Part shown: piece by piece, positions 24,695 through 33,563 of the stretch
Position numbering within the stretch: the first letter of the stretch is position 1
How the letters are laid out: each line of letters begins with the position of its first letter
NCBI RefSeq assembly: GCF_002117145.1
Contig: NZ_CP008743.1
Span: forward strand, 1,054,001 to 1,118,000
Reading direction: 5' to 3'
Length of the DNA: 64,000 nucleotides
From: Candidatus Nucleicultrix amoebiphila FS5
GTDB taxonomy: Bacteria; Pseudomonadota; Alphaproteobacteria; Caedimonadales; Nucleicultricaceae
Position numbers and translations under genes: made by a program
The notes under the pieces: model-generated
Databases searched by the model: none
Seen by the model: only the letters and a program-made list of their open reading frames with translations
Told to the model about the DNA's origin: nothing

Positions 24695-26337
24695 TTGCGA
24701 TTTTAGAAGCCCATAAATCTGGATTACTACACCCTAAACATTGGAAAACAAATATCGCTGCTGGCGTCATTGTTGGTGTTGTGGCGCTTCCTCTTGCTAT
24801 GGCCTTTGCCATTGCATCGGGGGTAAAACCTGAGCAAGGAATTTATACAGCCATCATTGCGGGCATTATCGTTGGCTTATTTGGGGGAACGCGCGTCCAA
24901 ATTTCAGGTCCAACAGGCGCGTTTGTCGTTATCTTGTCCGCCATCACAGCAAAGTATGGCATCAATGGTTTGCAAATCGCCACCATTTTTGCAGGCAGTA
25001 TTTTGCTATTGATGGGCTTTTTAAAACTTGGCAGCGTTGTAAAATTTATCCCTTATCCAGTTGTCGTCGGATTCACCAGTGGCATTGGCGTCATCATTTT
25101 GATGGGGCAATGGAAAAGTTTTTTTGGGTTGCCTGTTGCTCTTCCCATTGATGCTGCTTTTTATGATAAACTTATTTTACTTTTACACGATCTACCAAAT
25201 TTGGATCCCAAGACGACGCTCTTATCTCTCTTGAGTCTATTTCTCGTTATTTTTACACCTCGGTACATAAAAAGCATTCCCTCGCCCTTAATTGCAATGG
25301 CAGTTGCAACGCTTATTCAGTCCTATTTTGATTTTTCGAGCATCGCCACAATAGGGTCTGTTTTTGGAGGACTTCCTCACACATTACCTAAATTTCAACT
25401 TCCTGATTTTTCTACGGTCTCCCTTACCAATCTTCTTTGGCCAGCATTTACCATCGCTTTGTTGGGGGCAGTAGAATCACTTCTCTCAGCGTCAGCGGCT
25501 GATTCAATTGTGGGAACAAAGCACAGCTCTAACAAAGAACTGATAGGACAAGGCTTGGCCAATTTTATTACCCCTTTTTGGGGTGGATTTGCGTCAACGG
25601 GCGCCATTGCACGGACAGTTACGAACATTCGACATGGAGGAAATAGCCCTATCTCTGCCGTTGTTCATTCTCTCGTTCTCGTGCTGACGCTCTTAATTTT
25701 AGCGCCCTATGCGATGCATATCCCCTTTTCTGTTTTAGCGGCAATCTTATTCGTCGTAGCGTTTAATTTGTGCGATGTATCTGAATTCATGCATATTGTC
25801 ATGAAAGCCCCATGGTACGATATGTGCGTGTTAATCATAACGTTCATTCTGACTGTTTTTACAGACTTGGTTACAGCTGTGTTTTTGGGCGTGATACTCT
25901 CAACTCTCTTTTTTGTCCTCAGAACACAACAAACAAGAGACATAAAAATGAGTTCTATCGGAATGTTGTGGAAGAAATTTTCTGAAAGCAATATCGCCTC
26001 TACATCCTTAGAAAATGGTATCATTTATAATATCTCAGGACCCATGTTTTTTGGAGCCGCTGAAAAAATTGAACATGCTCTTTCATCAACCCATACAGAT
26101 CCAAAGTGTGTGGTTTTTCGTTTACAAAATGTTCCTTTTATCGACTTAACGGGACTGGAAACGCTTTCAAAAATTGTTGAGCAATACCATAAGCGCGGTG
26201 TTAAAGTTTACTTCTGCGAAGCAAATAAACGCGTATCAAAAAAACTCTCAAGGGTGGGGATTTTAAAATTGGTTCACACCAACGAAGTATTTCCTTCTTT
26301 GGAAGAAGTGATCAATTTTCAGAATAAACGCGCTTAA
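24691..26337 (+). CDS. SulP-family inorganic anion transporter with STAS domain
   Basis: 548 residues. About 10-14 membrane segments, with the SulP signatures ALPLAMAFAIASGVKPEQGI and GGTRVQISGPTGAFVVILSA at residues ~30-85, followed by a cytoplasmic STAS domain (residues ~440-540: CVVFRLQNVPFIDLTGLETL). Members carry sulfate, bicarbonate or dicarboxylates; the substrate cannot be read from the sequence. The start codon overlaps the stop of an antitoxin-like regulator, so translation is coupled. Confidence 0.9.
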   Translation: MIAILEAHKSGLLHPKHWKTNIAAGVIVGVVALPLAMAFAIASGVKPEQGIYTAIIAGIIVGLFGGTRVQISGPTGAFVVILSAITAKYGINGLQIATIFAGSILLLMGFLKLGSVVKFIPYPVVVGFTSGIGVIILMGQWKSFFGLPVALPIDAAFYDKLILLLHDLPNLDPKTTLLSLLSLFLVIFTPRYIKSIPSPLIAMAVATLIQSYFDFSSIATIGSVFGGLPHTLPKFQLPDFSTVSLTNLLWPAFTIALLGAVESLLSASAADSIVGTKHSSNKELIGQGLANFITPFWGGFASTGAIARTVTNIRHGGNSPISAVVHSLVLVLTLLILAPYAMHIPFSVLAAILFVVAFNLCDVSEFMHIVMKAPWYDMCVLIITFILTVFTDLVTAVFLGVILSTLFFVLRTQQTRDIKMSSIGMLWKKFSESNIASTSLENGIIYNISGPMFFGAAEKIEHALSSTHTDPKCVVFRLQNVPFIDLTGLETLSKIVEQYHKRGVKVYFCEANKRVSKKLSRVGILKLVHTNEVFPSLEEVINFQNKRA

Positions 26338-26359
26338 AAAAACTGACGAAGAATGCGTT

Positions 26360-26899
26360 TTACACTCTTTCCGATAACCATATAGCCAGTTTTGTTCCAG
26401 CCTTGATTGCTCCCTTTAATAAGGGGTAAGCCGTGGCTTGCTCAGCACCATTCGCGAGACCAATGTCGCGATGTTCCAATTCTTCTTCACGACATTTATG
26501 AATCAATGTTTTAAAATCTGATTCGCTTTCAGGCAGTTCTTGTTCTTGTTTGGCATAATGATCATCGATGACTTCTTCAACAGCAACCGTACACGCCATA
26601 GCCGTTTTCTCACCCATCGTTGCTGTCAACGCTCCTAAAGCATACCCCAACCCGTGCCATAAAGGAGATAAGAGCGTTGGTCTTACACGATGCTCGATAA
26701 TGAGCTTTTCAAATTTTTCTAAATGCTCTTTTTCTTGCGCAAGCATATGACGCAACAAATCACCCTTTGGACTCTTTCCCAATATACGCAATTGCCCCTC
26801 ATAAATGCGCAAGGCTCCATATTCTCCAGCGTGATTGACACGAATCATCCGCGCTTTTTTTTCTTGTGGGGTCATCTCTCCTGGCATGGGTTGCGTCAC
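26360..26899 (-). CDS. coq7: Demethoxyubiquinone hydroxylase COQ7
   Basis: 179 residues, di-iron ferritin-like helical bundle. Iron ligands are seen in EYGALRIYEGQL, LAQEKEHLEKFE, VEEVIDDHYAKQ and REEELEHRDIG. It adds the C-6 (C-5 by older numbering) hydroxyl in ubiquinone synthesis and is membrane-associated. The ATG overlaps the dsbB stop by 4 bp, so the two are co-translated. Confidence 0.93.
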   Translation of the reverse strand: MTQPMPGEMTPQEKKARMIRVNHAGEYGALRIYEGQLRILGKSPKGDLLRHMLAQEKEHLEKFEKLIIEHRVRPTLLSPLWHGLGYALGALTATMGEKTAMACTVAVEEVIDDHYAKQEQELPESESDFKTLIHKCREEELEHRDIGLANGAEQATAYPLLKGAIKAGTKLAIWLSERV

Positions 26900-27375
26900 T
26901 GTTGAGGCTCCTTTTGTCTTGCTAAGAAGATCACAATCAGTCCTAAAAACAATGAAATGAACGCACTATAGACAGCCATGGAAAGACCTAAAAACCGAGC
27001 TTGCACTTCATCACATTTCGCGACAGACGCAGCTTGTATTTGTTCGCGCATTTCTTCAAGCGTTGTCGCCCGTTGTCTGCTTTGACATGCCGCAGAAGGC
27101 TCAACAAGTCCTTGCTCAATCGTCACTTGATAAAAGGCTATCAAAGACGTCCCAATCAAAATGGCTGCCGCAAACCAAAGTAAAGGGCGGGCGCGCACTC
27201 CTAAAGGCATAGAAATAAAAGAGACGCCTAAAAGAGTCCAAAATCCATACCGCTGATAATAGCAAAGACCACAAGGCTTTAATTGAAAAAAATATTCACT
27301 GCCATAGGCGATGGCCAAAGCAATCCCTGCGACAGTTATTAAAAATATCCACTTTTGCGTGAGGGTTAGAGACAC
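26896..27375 (-). CDS. dsbB: Disulfide bond formation protein DsbB
   Basis: 159 residues from a GTG at 27375, chosen because GGGAGGCGGGAGA lies directly before it. Four membrane segments. First periplasmic redox pair in LKPCGLCYYQRYGFW; second pair from AACQSRQRATT and AKCDEVQARFLG. DsbB passes electrons from DsbA to quinone, so it links protein oxidation to the quinone pool that coq7 next door helps make. No dsbA in the window. Confidence 0.88.
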   Translation of the reverse strand: MSLTLTQKWIFLITVAGIALAIAYGSEYFFQLKPCGLCYYQRYGFWTLLGVSFISMPLGVRARPLLWFAAAILIGTSLIAFYQVTIEQGLVEPSAACQSRQRATTLEEMREQIQAASVAKCDEVQARFLGLSMAVYSAFISLFLGLIVIFLARQKEPQQ

Positions 27376-27395
27376 TCTCCCGCCTCCCAATTTAT

Positions 27396-27977
27396 TTAGA
27401 TAATGTACTTTATTATGACAAAACCTGCGATCAACGCCAAGACCCCAAGTGTTGTGATCAACCCTAAATTTTTATCGATGTAGTCTTTAATCCAAGGGCC
27501 AAAACTCCAGAATAACCCCGCCACTAAAAAGAAGCGAAAACCTCTGGCAATACAAGAGGCAATCAAAAACGTTGTCATATTAATGCCCACAACACCACTT
27601 GAAATGGTTACAATTTTATAAGGAATGGGCGTTAATCCTTTGAGGGCAATAATCCAAAAGCCCCACTTAATAAATTCTCCTTGAAATTTATCAAAAGCTT
27701 CTTCAAGGCCGTAAGCTGAAACAATCCATTGTCCTAAAGTTTCATAAAGACCATAACCAATGAAATACCCCAGGATACCTCCTAGTACGGAGGTCAGTGT
27801 GCAAATAAGTGCCAAAAACCAAGCGCGATTTCGATTGGCAACAATCATTGCAATATAAAGGGGATCTGGGGGCAAAGGGAAAAATGAACTTTCAGCAAAA
27901 GAGATGGCGCTCAAAACCCAAAGAGCTTGGGGCTTGTTTGCGAAACTCAGTGTCCAATTATATGATTTTCGTAACAT
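27396..27977 (-). CDS. YqaA/DedA-family membrane protein
   Basis: 193 residues, about five hydrophobic segments. The VTT/SNARE-associated core is visible in SFAESSFFPLPPDPLYIAM, the glycine-rich SVLGGILGYFIGYGL and the C-terminal FIKWGFWIIALKGLTPIPYK with IARGFRFFLVAG. DedA-type proteins act in lipid carrier or phospholipid flipping and membrane homeostasis. Lies 20 bp upstream of dsbB on the same strand, so yqaA-dsbB-coq7 is probably one operon. Confidence 0.85.
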   Translation of the reverse strand: MLRKSYNWTLSFANKPQALWVLSAISFAESSFFPLPPDPLYIAMIVANRNRAWFLALICTLTSVLGGILGYFIGYGLYETLGQWIVSAYGLEEAFDKFQGEFIKWGFWIIALKGLTPIPYKIVTISSGVVGINMTTFLIASCIARGFRFFLVAGLFWSFGPWIKDYIDKNLGLITTLGVLALIAGFVIIKYII

Positions 27978-28174
27978 ATTGACCCTTTTGCGATGCTTGT
28001 AAGGTGATCTAGCATGCTCAAGGCGTTCGCTTCAATAAAAAAATCTCGTATTTTTTATATTCAATTTTTTAAGACATCGTTCATCTTGAATAAATTGTTT
28101 CCTTACGTTTGCACCTAGGAAAGTTCTCTAAGCTTGATAAACGGATCAACCGAAAGATATGAAAATCCTAGATT

Positions 28175-29332
28175 TTAAGTTTCATGGTCTGCACGGAAAG
28201 AACGATTGATAGCTTCCTTCAAACTTGTGACGTTAATATTATTTCCCAATGTATAAGACTTTTCACCTGGAGTTATGATGCTAAGGTGATCTAATTTCAG
28301 ATCCTTCATAGCAATGTTCATTGATTTTGTTATTTTTGGAGCTTCAGAATATTTGAATTCATAACCAATACGTTGACTTCCTTTAGTAACTAATAAATCG
28401 AGCTCGGCACCTTTTTCCGTAGCCCAAAAATAAAACTCATACAAATCATTGTCGTATGAATGTACCAGATTTTCTAAAGCATATCCTTCCCAGGATGCAC
28501 CACATTTAGGATGTGTAAGAATAGCATTATCAGACACTCCAAGTAACGTGTGCAAAATTCCACTATCCCGTATATATAATTTTGGACGCTTAACCTGTCG
28601 CTTAGATATATTTTCAAACCATGGCTTTAACTGCCGGATCATAAAGCAACTCTCTAGAATATCCATATAACGTTTAATGGTTTTATCGGTCATATCTAGA
28701 GATCGCGATAGTTCAGAGACGTTAGCAATTTGTCCATGATAGTGAGCGAGCATGCTCCACAGTCTTCTCATATTGCTGGGAACTGTTTGTATTCCCATCA
28801 TGGAAAGATCACGCTCAAGAAAGTTTTGAATATAATTAATTCGCCATTTTTCACTTTGAGAATAAGAGGGCGCTAAAAACGATTTTGGGAAACCCCCAAG
28901 CACCCAATGTTTATGCATATCGTTCACTTCATTGAGCAGAAAAGGAGGGAGTTCAATATAAGCGATACGTCCTGCTAAGGTTTCACTACTTTGCTGGATA
29001 AGGTCTTGTGACGCACTTCCTAAGATAAGAAATTTTTTATCAGAGTTATCGACTAAAAATCGTAAGTAAGGAAATAAATCAGGTCTTCTTTGAATTTCAT
29101 CAATAACAATGGTTCCATTTAAAGGAGGTAATGTTAACGAAGGCGACTCTAACATAGCCAAATCTTGAGGATTTTCCAAATCAAAGATATGAACTTCCTT
29201 CAATTCTTGTACATAAAATTTGGCAAGGGTTGTTTTGCCGCATTGTCGCGGTCCAAGAATAGCGCATACAGAATGCTGTTCAAAAGCATCGTGAATTTGA
29301 TGAAGATAATAGCTTCTTTGAATCATGCTCAT
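28175..29332 (-). CDS. AAA-type ATPase with DUF4143 domain
   Basis: 385 residues. Walker A GPRQCGKTT at residues 27-35, Walker B TIVIDEIQRRPDLFPYLR at ~74-91, sensor motif FLILGSASQDLI. A winged-helix region (LSRSLDMTDKTIKRYMDIL) and the C-terminal DUF4143 nuclease-like segment (GYALENLVHSY; GAELDLLVTKGSQRIGYEFK, with the E-x-K feature of PD-(D/E)XK folds) follow. The family is widespread and horizontally mobile; function is not established. The Walker A carries QC where most members have RQVGKTT. Stands alone. Confidence 0.88.
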   Translation of the reverse strand: MSMIQRSYYLHQIHDAFEQHSVCAILGPRQCGKTTLAKFYVQELKEVHIFDLENPQDLAMLESPSLTLPPLNGTIVIDEIQRRPDLFPYLRFLVDNSDKKFLILGSASQDLIQQSSETLAGRIAYIELPPFLLNEVNDMHKHWVLGGFPKSFLAPSYSQSEKWRINYIQNFLERDLSMMGIQTVPSNMRRLWSMLAHYHGQIANVSELSRSLDMTDKTIKRYMDILESCFMIRQLKPWFENISKRQVKRPKLYIRDSGILHTLLGVSDNAILTHPKCGASWEGYALENLVHSYDNDLYEFYFWATEKGAELDLLVTKGSQRIGYEFKYSEAPKITKSMNIAMKDLKLDHLSIITPGEKSYTLGNNINVTSLKEAINRSFRADHET

Positions 29333-29537
29333 TATCCCTTGTTATATCTTTTTGATTCTACCTCGTATTTATGGTCTTTGACAACCAAAAATACGAGGTA
29401 AATGAGGGGTCTTTCTAGAACTTTCTTTTTTCCATTTCACTTGAAGTCCCCTCTCTAACGAATAAACTTGTAATTTTTAAGGTATTCAGAGCAAATTATT
29501 AGAACAAGAAGATACTTTCAAAGGACTATAAACAAAG

Positions 29538-29906
29538 ATGCCCAAGACTGATCACACCTACTGGTCGATTGCGAAACGCGGGATGCTGTGCCGCTGCCCT
29601 CACTGTGGAAAGGGCAAACTATATAAAAGTTATTTAAAACAAGTTGATTCTTGCCTATCCTGTGGAGAACCATTAGGCGAAATTCGCGCCGACGATGGAC
29701 CAGCTTGGCTCACTATGTTTCTTCTAGGCGCCATTGTCTCTCCTCTTATATTTTTCTTAATAAGGTACGCCCTATGGCCGGACTGGGTATCCATGGGTAT
29801 CGTGATAGTGACCACAATAATATTAACGCTCGTTCTGCTGCCTCCCATCAAAGGGTTATTTATCGCCATAATCTGGCGGAACAGCCATTCTACGAAGAAA
29901 CATTAA
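29538..29906 (+). CDS. DUF983 membrane protein
   Basis: 122 residues. A zinc-ribbon-like N-terminus with two CxxC pairs (MLCRCPHCGKGKLY; DSCLSCGEPLG) followed by DDGPAWLTMF and two membrane helices. DUF983 is typical of alphaproteobacteria, where some members sit beside cytochrome oxidase or nudix genes. Function unknown. trcR follows 73 bp later on the same strand. Confidence 0.88.
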   Translation: MPKTDHTYWSIAKRGMLCRCPHCGKGKLYKSYLKQVDSCLSCGEPLGEIRADDGPAWLTMFLLGAIVSPLIFFLIRYALWPDWVSMGIVIVTTIILTLVLLPPIKGLFIAIIWRNSHSTKKH

Positions 29907-29979
29907 TTTCTTTAAAAAAACTAAACAATGGGGTAAAGTCCAGCTTAAGTTTTCTATTTCGAGACCTAGAGGAGGTCAT

Positions 29980-30519
29980 ATGTCAACGCCACTAATGCCT
30001 AAGGCTACTGCCCTATGGCTTATTGAAAATACAACGCTCACTTTTGATCAAATTTCAGAATTTTGTGGGTTACATGTTTTAGAAATTCAAGCCCTCGCCG
30101 ATGGCGATATTGGTGCAGGATTGGCTCCGTTTGATCCTATTACGAATAATCAATTGACTCTTCAGGAAATCAAGCGTTGTGAAAACGACTCAAATACTCG
30201 GCTCGCTCTTTTACCTCCTATTGATCAAAGTTTGAGCATAAGAAAAAAAGGAAGTCGCTACACGCCTCTTTCAAGACGTGGAGATCGTCCCAATGCTATT
30301 GCTTGGATTTTGAAAAATTATCCTGAAATGCGGGATTCAGATATTATTCATCTTGTGGGAACAACAAAAAACACAATTGAAGCGATTAAAAATCGAACCC
30401 ATAAGAACACACAAACGATTAAGCCTAGCAATCCTGTTACCCTTGGCCTTTGTACACAAGCTGATTTGGATGAGGCCGTAAATAAAATTAACAAAAGTTC
30501 TAAAACCACTGAGCAATAG
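29980..30519 (+). CDS. trcR: TrcR-like cell-cycle transcriptional regulator (DUF1013)
   Basis: 179 residues. It opens MPKATALWLIENTTLTFDQI, the hallmark of DUF1013, with two helix-turn-helix-like parts (TFDQISEFCGLHVLEIQALA and NAIAWILKNYPEMRDSDI). In Caulobacter this protein binds RNA polymerase and is part of the cell-cycle network; the family is confined to alphaproteobacteria, so this gene helps place the organism. GAGG lies 6-8 nt before the ATG. Confidence 0.9.
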   Translation: MSTPLMPKATALWLIENTTLTFDQISEFCGLHVLEIQALADGDIGAGLAPFDPITNNQLTLQEIKRCENDSNTRLALLPPIDQSLSIRKKGSRYTPLSRRGDRPNAIAWILKNYPEMRDSDIIHLVGTTKNTIEAIKNRTHKNTQTIKPSNPVTLGLCTQADLDEAVNKINKSSKTTEQ

Positions 30520-30555
30520 AGTTTTTTGCTCACATTAGGGGAGGCTCCTTAGAGC

Positions 30556-31713
30556 ATGAAATTGCGCACGCTCGATGGTGTTGATGTCGCAGGTAAAATT
30601 GTCTTGCTACGGTTAGATCTGAACCTGCCGATGAAAGACGGGGTTATTCTTGACCAAACACGCCTTAAACTTTCCCTTAAGACTCTTCAAGAGCTTCATT
30701 CAAAGGGCGCAAAAGTTGTTATTATGTCCCATTTAGGAAGACCCAAAGGCAGGGAAGACCCCGTTTTAAGCTTAGAACCCATTGCTCAAGCTCTAGAAAC
30801 AAACCTTCAAGAACCCATCATTTTCCAAAAAGAATGGAATCATCGTCCCCATGCTTCTATCACATTGCTCGACAACATTCGATTTCACAGAGGAGAGGAA
30901 GAGAATGACATGTTGTTTGCCGCGGAGATTGCAAAATTAGGAGATCTTTATGTAAATGATGCTTTTTCTGTTTCTCATCGCGCCCATGCTTCTGTTGAAG
31001 CGATTACCCATATTTTACCCTCCTATGCGGGACGATTGATGGAAGATGAGATTTCAGCCTTGACGAAAATCCTTGATCATCCTGAACATCCTGTCACTGC
31101 CATTGTTGCCGGGAGTAAAATTTCAACGAAACTTACTGTTCTTGAAAATCTTTTGGATCGCATTGACACGCTTATTGTTGGAGGAGGAATCGCCAACACT
31201 TTTTTAAAAGCTATGGGGCTTCCCATAGGGGCCTCAATTTTTGAACGTGATATGTTGGACGAGACACACTCTATTTTAGAGAAAGCGAAGACTCTGAACA
31301 AAACTATCTTTGTTCCAAGAGATGCAAATCTCGATCCAGGTTCAAGAATTGCTGAAATTTCCGCCATTGAAAGCTCTGAAAAAATCTTTGATATGGGACC
31401 TGAAAGCGTTGTAGACATTCGAAAAATTCTTGAAGCCTCTAAAACAGTGATTTGGAACGGTCCTGTAGGTGTTTTTGAAATCCCTCCTTACGATGAATCG
31501 AGCCTGGAGATTGCTAGAATTATTGCAGTTTTAACGCAAAAGGGCGCTCTTTATTCCGTCGCAGGGGGAGGTGAAACTATTGCTTGCCTCAACAAAGCAG
31601 GTGTCATGGACAAATTTTCTCACGTCTCAACAGCAGGGGGAGCATTTTTGGAGTGGCTAGAAGGTAAAAAACTTCCTGGGGTTGAGCGCTTAAGCACAGA
31701 TGTTTCTCGTTAA
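30556..31713 (+). CDS. pgk: Phosphoglycerate kinase
   Basis: 385 residues, nearly full length. It makes ATP from 1,3-bisphosphoglycerate. Conserved parts: LLRLDLNLPMKDG, VIMSHLGRPKG, YVNDAFSVSHRAHAS, the hinge and nucleotide region AGSKISTKLTVLENLLDRID, WNGPVGVFE and STAGGAFLEWLEGKKLPG; in the last motif Ala replaces the usual Gly of TGGGA. Shows that lower glycolysis operates. Confidence 0.95.
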   Translation: MKLRTLDGVDVAGKIVLLRLDLNLPMKDGVILDQTRLKLSLKTLQELHSKGAKVVIMSHLGRPKGREDPVLSLEPIAQALETNLQEPIIFQKEWNHRPHASITLLDNIRFHRGEEENDMLFAAEIAKLGDLYVNDAFSVSHRAHASVEAITHILPSYAGRLMEDEISALTKILDHPEHPVTAIVAGSKISTKLTVLENLLDRIDTLIVGGGIANTFLKAMGLPIGASIFERDMLDETHSILEKAKTLNKTIFVPRDANLDPGSRIAEISAIESSEKIFDMGPESVVDIRKILEASKTVIWNGPVGVFEIPPYDESSLEIARIIAVLTQKGALYSVAGGGETIACLNKAGVMDKFSHVSTAGGAFLEWLEGKKLPGVERLSTDVSR

Positions 31714-31762
31714 TCTTCTGAGCACGCTCGAAAATTTATAAAAATAAAGAAAGGGAGATAAC

Positions 31763-32641
31763 ATGGTGTTAAAATTTTTTCATGGTCTTTCCAATGAAGG
31801 ATTTCACAGATTAGTTTATACGGAAAGAGGCACCCCTAATCCTAAGCGCGCTGTCATTTGCATGCATGGGCTTACACGCAATAAATCAGATTTTGATTTC
31901 CTTGCTGAAGATCTCAGTAAAGATTTTCATGTGGTTGCGCTTGATGTGGTCGGGCGAGGTCAAAGCGATCGCTTCAAAGATCCTCAAAATTATCGTTACG
32001 AACAATACATGAGCGACGCCAATGCTCTCATTGCCCGCCTTGATGTTGAAGAAATCTATTGGATCGGTACTTCCATGGGGGGTTTGATTGGCATGATTAT
32101 GGCTTGTTTACCAAATTCTCCCATTAAAAAACTTATTCTCAATGACGTGGGCCCCTTGATCCCAAAAGCAGCCGTCGACAGAATTAAACAATATGCGAGT
32201 ATAAAATTAACGTTTAAAAATTTTGAGGAAGGCGCTGCTCTTTTGCGTCAAGTCTATGCGCCTTTTGGTAAATTAACGGAAGACCATTGGCAGCATCTTT
32301 TAAAAAATTCCATTGTTCAGGAACCTCAAGGAACCTATACCCTTGCTTATGATCCCTTATCTGCGCGGTATGTGGAAGATGACAATAATCCCGGCCCTAT
32401 TAAAACCATTGAAGATAAAGAGGGAAATATTTTGTTCTGGTCATTTTGGGATAAAATCACCTGCCCTGTTTTGGTCATTAATGGTGAATTTTCAGATATT
32501 TTACCCAAAACACTTCTTGAAGAAATGCAGAAACGAGGACCCAAATTCGATAGATATGAAGTGAAAGAAGCGGGTCATGCCCCTGCTCTTATGGATCCTC
32601 TGCAAAGAGACACAATCTATCAATGGCTTCTTAAAAATTAG
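31763..32641 (+). CDS. Alpha/beta hydrolase
   Basis: 292 residues with the full alpha/beta hydrolase plan: oxyanion region CMHGLTRNKSDFD near residue 35, nucleophile elbow GTSMGGLIG, acid in VINGEFSDILP, and His of EAGHAPALMD near the end. No signal peptide. Substrate not known; closest in look to the esterase/epoxide hydrolase-like group common in alphaproteobacteria. GGGAG precedes the ATG. Confidence 0.88.
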   Translation: MVLKFFHGLSNEGFHRLVYTERGTPNPKRAVICMHGLTRNKSDFDFLAEDLSKDFHVVALDVVGRGQSDRFKDPQNYRYEQYMSDANALIARLDVEEIYWIGTSMGGLIGMIMACLPNSPIKKLILNDVGPLIPKAAVDRIKQYASIKLTFKNFEEGAALLRQVYAPFGKLTEDHWQHLLKNSIVQEPQGTYTLAYDPLSARYVEDDNNPGPIKTIEDKEGNILFWSFWDKITCPVLVINGEFSDILPKTLLEEMQKRGPKFDRYEVKEAGHAPALMDPLQRDTIYQWLLKN

Positions 32642-32642
32642 G

Positions 32643-33293
32643 CTAAAAAAGTTCAAAGAAATGTTTTTTGAGAGCCCCATCAATTTCACGTAAGGGGCTC
32701 TTGATCCCTAGCTTTTCTAAAGAAGTTACTCCAAAATCTTTAAGGCCACAGGGAATGATGCCTTTAAAACACTCCAAGTTTGGGGCAACATTTAAGGCAA
32801 ACCCATGATAAGTCACCCATTTTTCGATGCGTACACCGATAGCAGCAATTTTCTCTTCCTGTTGATTGGTATTCACCACCCACAGTCCGATACGCCCGGA
32901 TCGACGTTCTGCTTTCACAGTGAACTCCGCCAAAACACGAATGAGTAATTCTTCCAAAGTCCAGATATAACGTCTTAAATCAGGCTCTCGGGATTTTAAA
33001 TTCAGCATCACATACCCAACCCGTTGGCCAGGGCCATGGTAAGTGATTTTACCGCCACGACCTGTTTCAAAAACTGGCGTATCTCCAGGATTTAAAAGAT
33101 CACTCTTCACACTGGACGTGCCAAGCGTATAAACGGAAGGGTGTTCTAAGAGCCACACTGTTTCGGGTCCTGTTCCTTCTTGGATGTGGGCAACAATTTT
33201 TTTCATACGCCCAAGAGCCTCAGGGTATTCGACGATATTTTGCGCCACTTCCCAACGAACAGGGTTTTGTGTTTGAGGAGAATTTTGTTTCAC
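32643..33293 (-). CDS. lipB: Octanoyl-ACP:protein N-octanoyltransferase (lipoyl synthesis)
   Basis: 216 residues from a GTG at 33293 with AAGGT 7 nt upstream. The frame stays open for 79 more codons, but that part is antisense to the tRNA-Leu gene and is not coding. Motifs: VWLLEHPSVYTLGTS, GRGGKITYHGPGQRVGYV with the HGPGQ loop, KIAAIGVRIEKWVTYHGFAL with the catalytic Lys, and IIPCGLKD with the catalytic Cys. Attaches octanoate to dehydrogenase E2 subunits before LipA adds sulfur. The 3' end meets the convergent hydrolase gene. Confidence 0.93.
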   Translation of the reverse strand: MKQNSPQTQNPVRWEVAQNIVEYPEALGRMKKIVAHIQEGTGPETVWLLEHPSVYTLGTSSVKSDLLNPGDTPVFETGRGGKITYHGPGQRVGYVMLNLKSREPDLRRYIWTLEELLIRVLAEFTVKAERRSGRIGLWVVNTNQQEEKIAAIGVRIEKWVTYHGFALNVAPNLECFKGIIPCGLKDFGVTSLEKLGIKSPLREIDGALKKHFFELF

Positions 33294-33375
33294 AATTTTA
33301 CCTTCATATGAATATTCTACAAAAATTGCCTTGCAAAACGCAAACTTTTCCGAGTATTTAAAGAATACCTTAAAG

Positions 33376-33462
33376 GCGGTCGTGGCGGAACTGGTAGACG
33401 CGCAGCGTTGAGGTCGCTGTGGGGGAGACCCCGTGGAAGTTCGAGTCTTCTCGACCGCACCA
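33376..33462 (+). tRNA. tRNA-Leu (anticodon GAG)
   Basis: 87 nt with a perfect acceptor stem (GCGGTCG / CGACCGC), anticodon stem CAGCG/CGCTG around loop TTGAGGT (anticodon GAG), a long variable arm (GGGGGAGACCCC hairpin region) and T-loop TTCGAGT. CCA is encoded. Reads CUC and CUU. Confidence 0.96.
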
Positions 33463-33563
33463 ATAAAATTCCTTGAAAAACCTCTCAACACCTCTCGTGT
33501 CATCAAGAACAATATGTTACACTGTTGCAATTAGGCTCAAACCTTGAATTATTAGAGTTGCCA

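Noticed and set aside
33294-33530. 79-codon N-terminal extension of LipB
   Set aside because: It is antisense to tRNA-Leu(GAG), and a better start exists.
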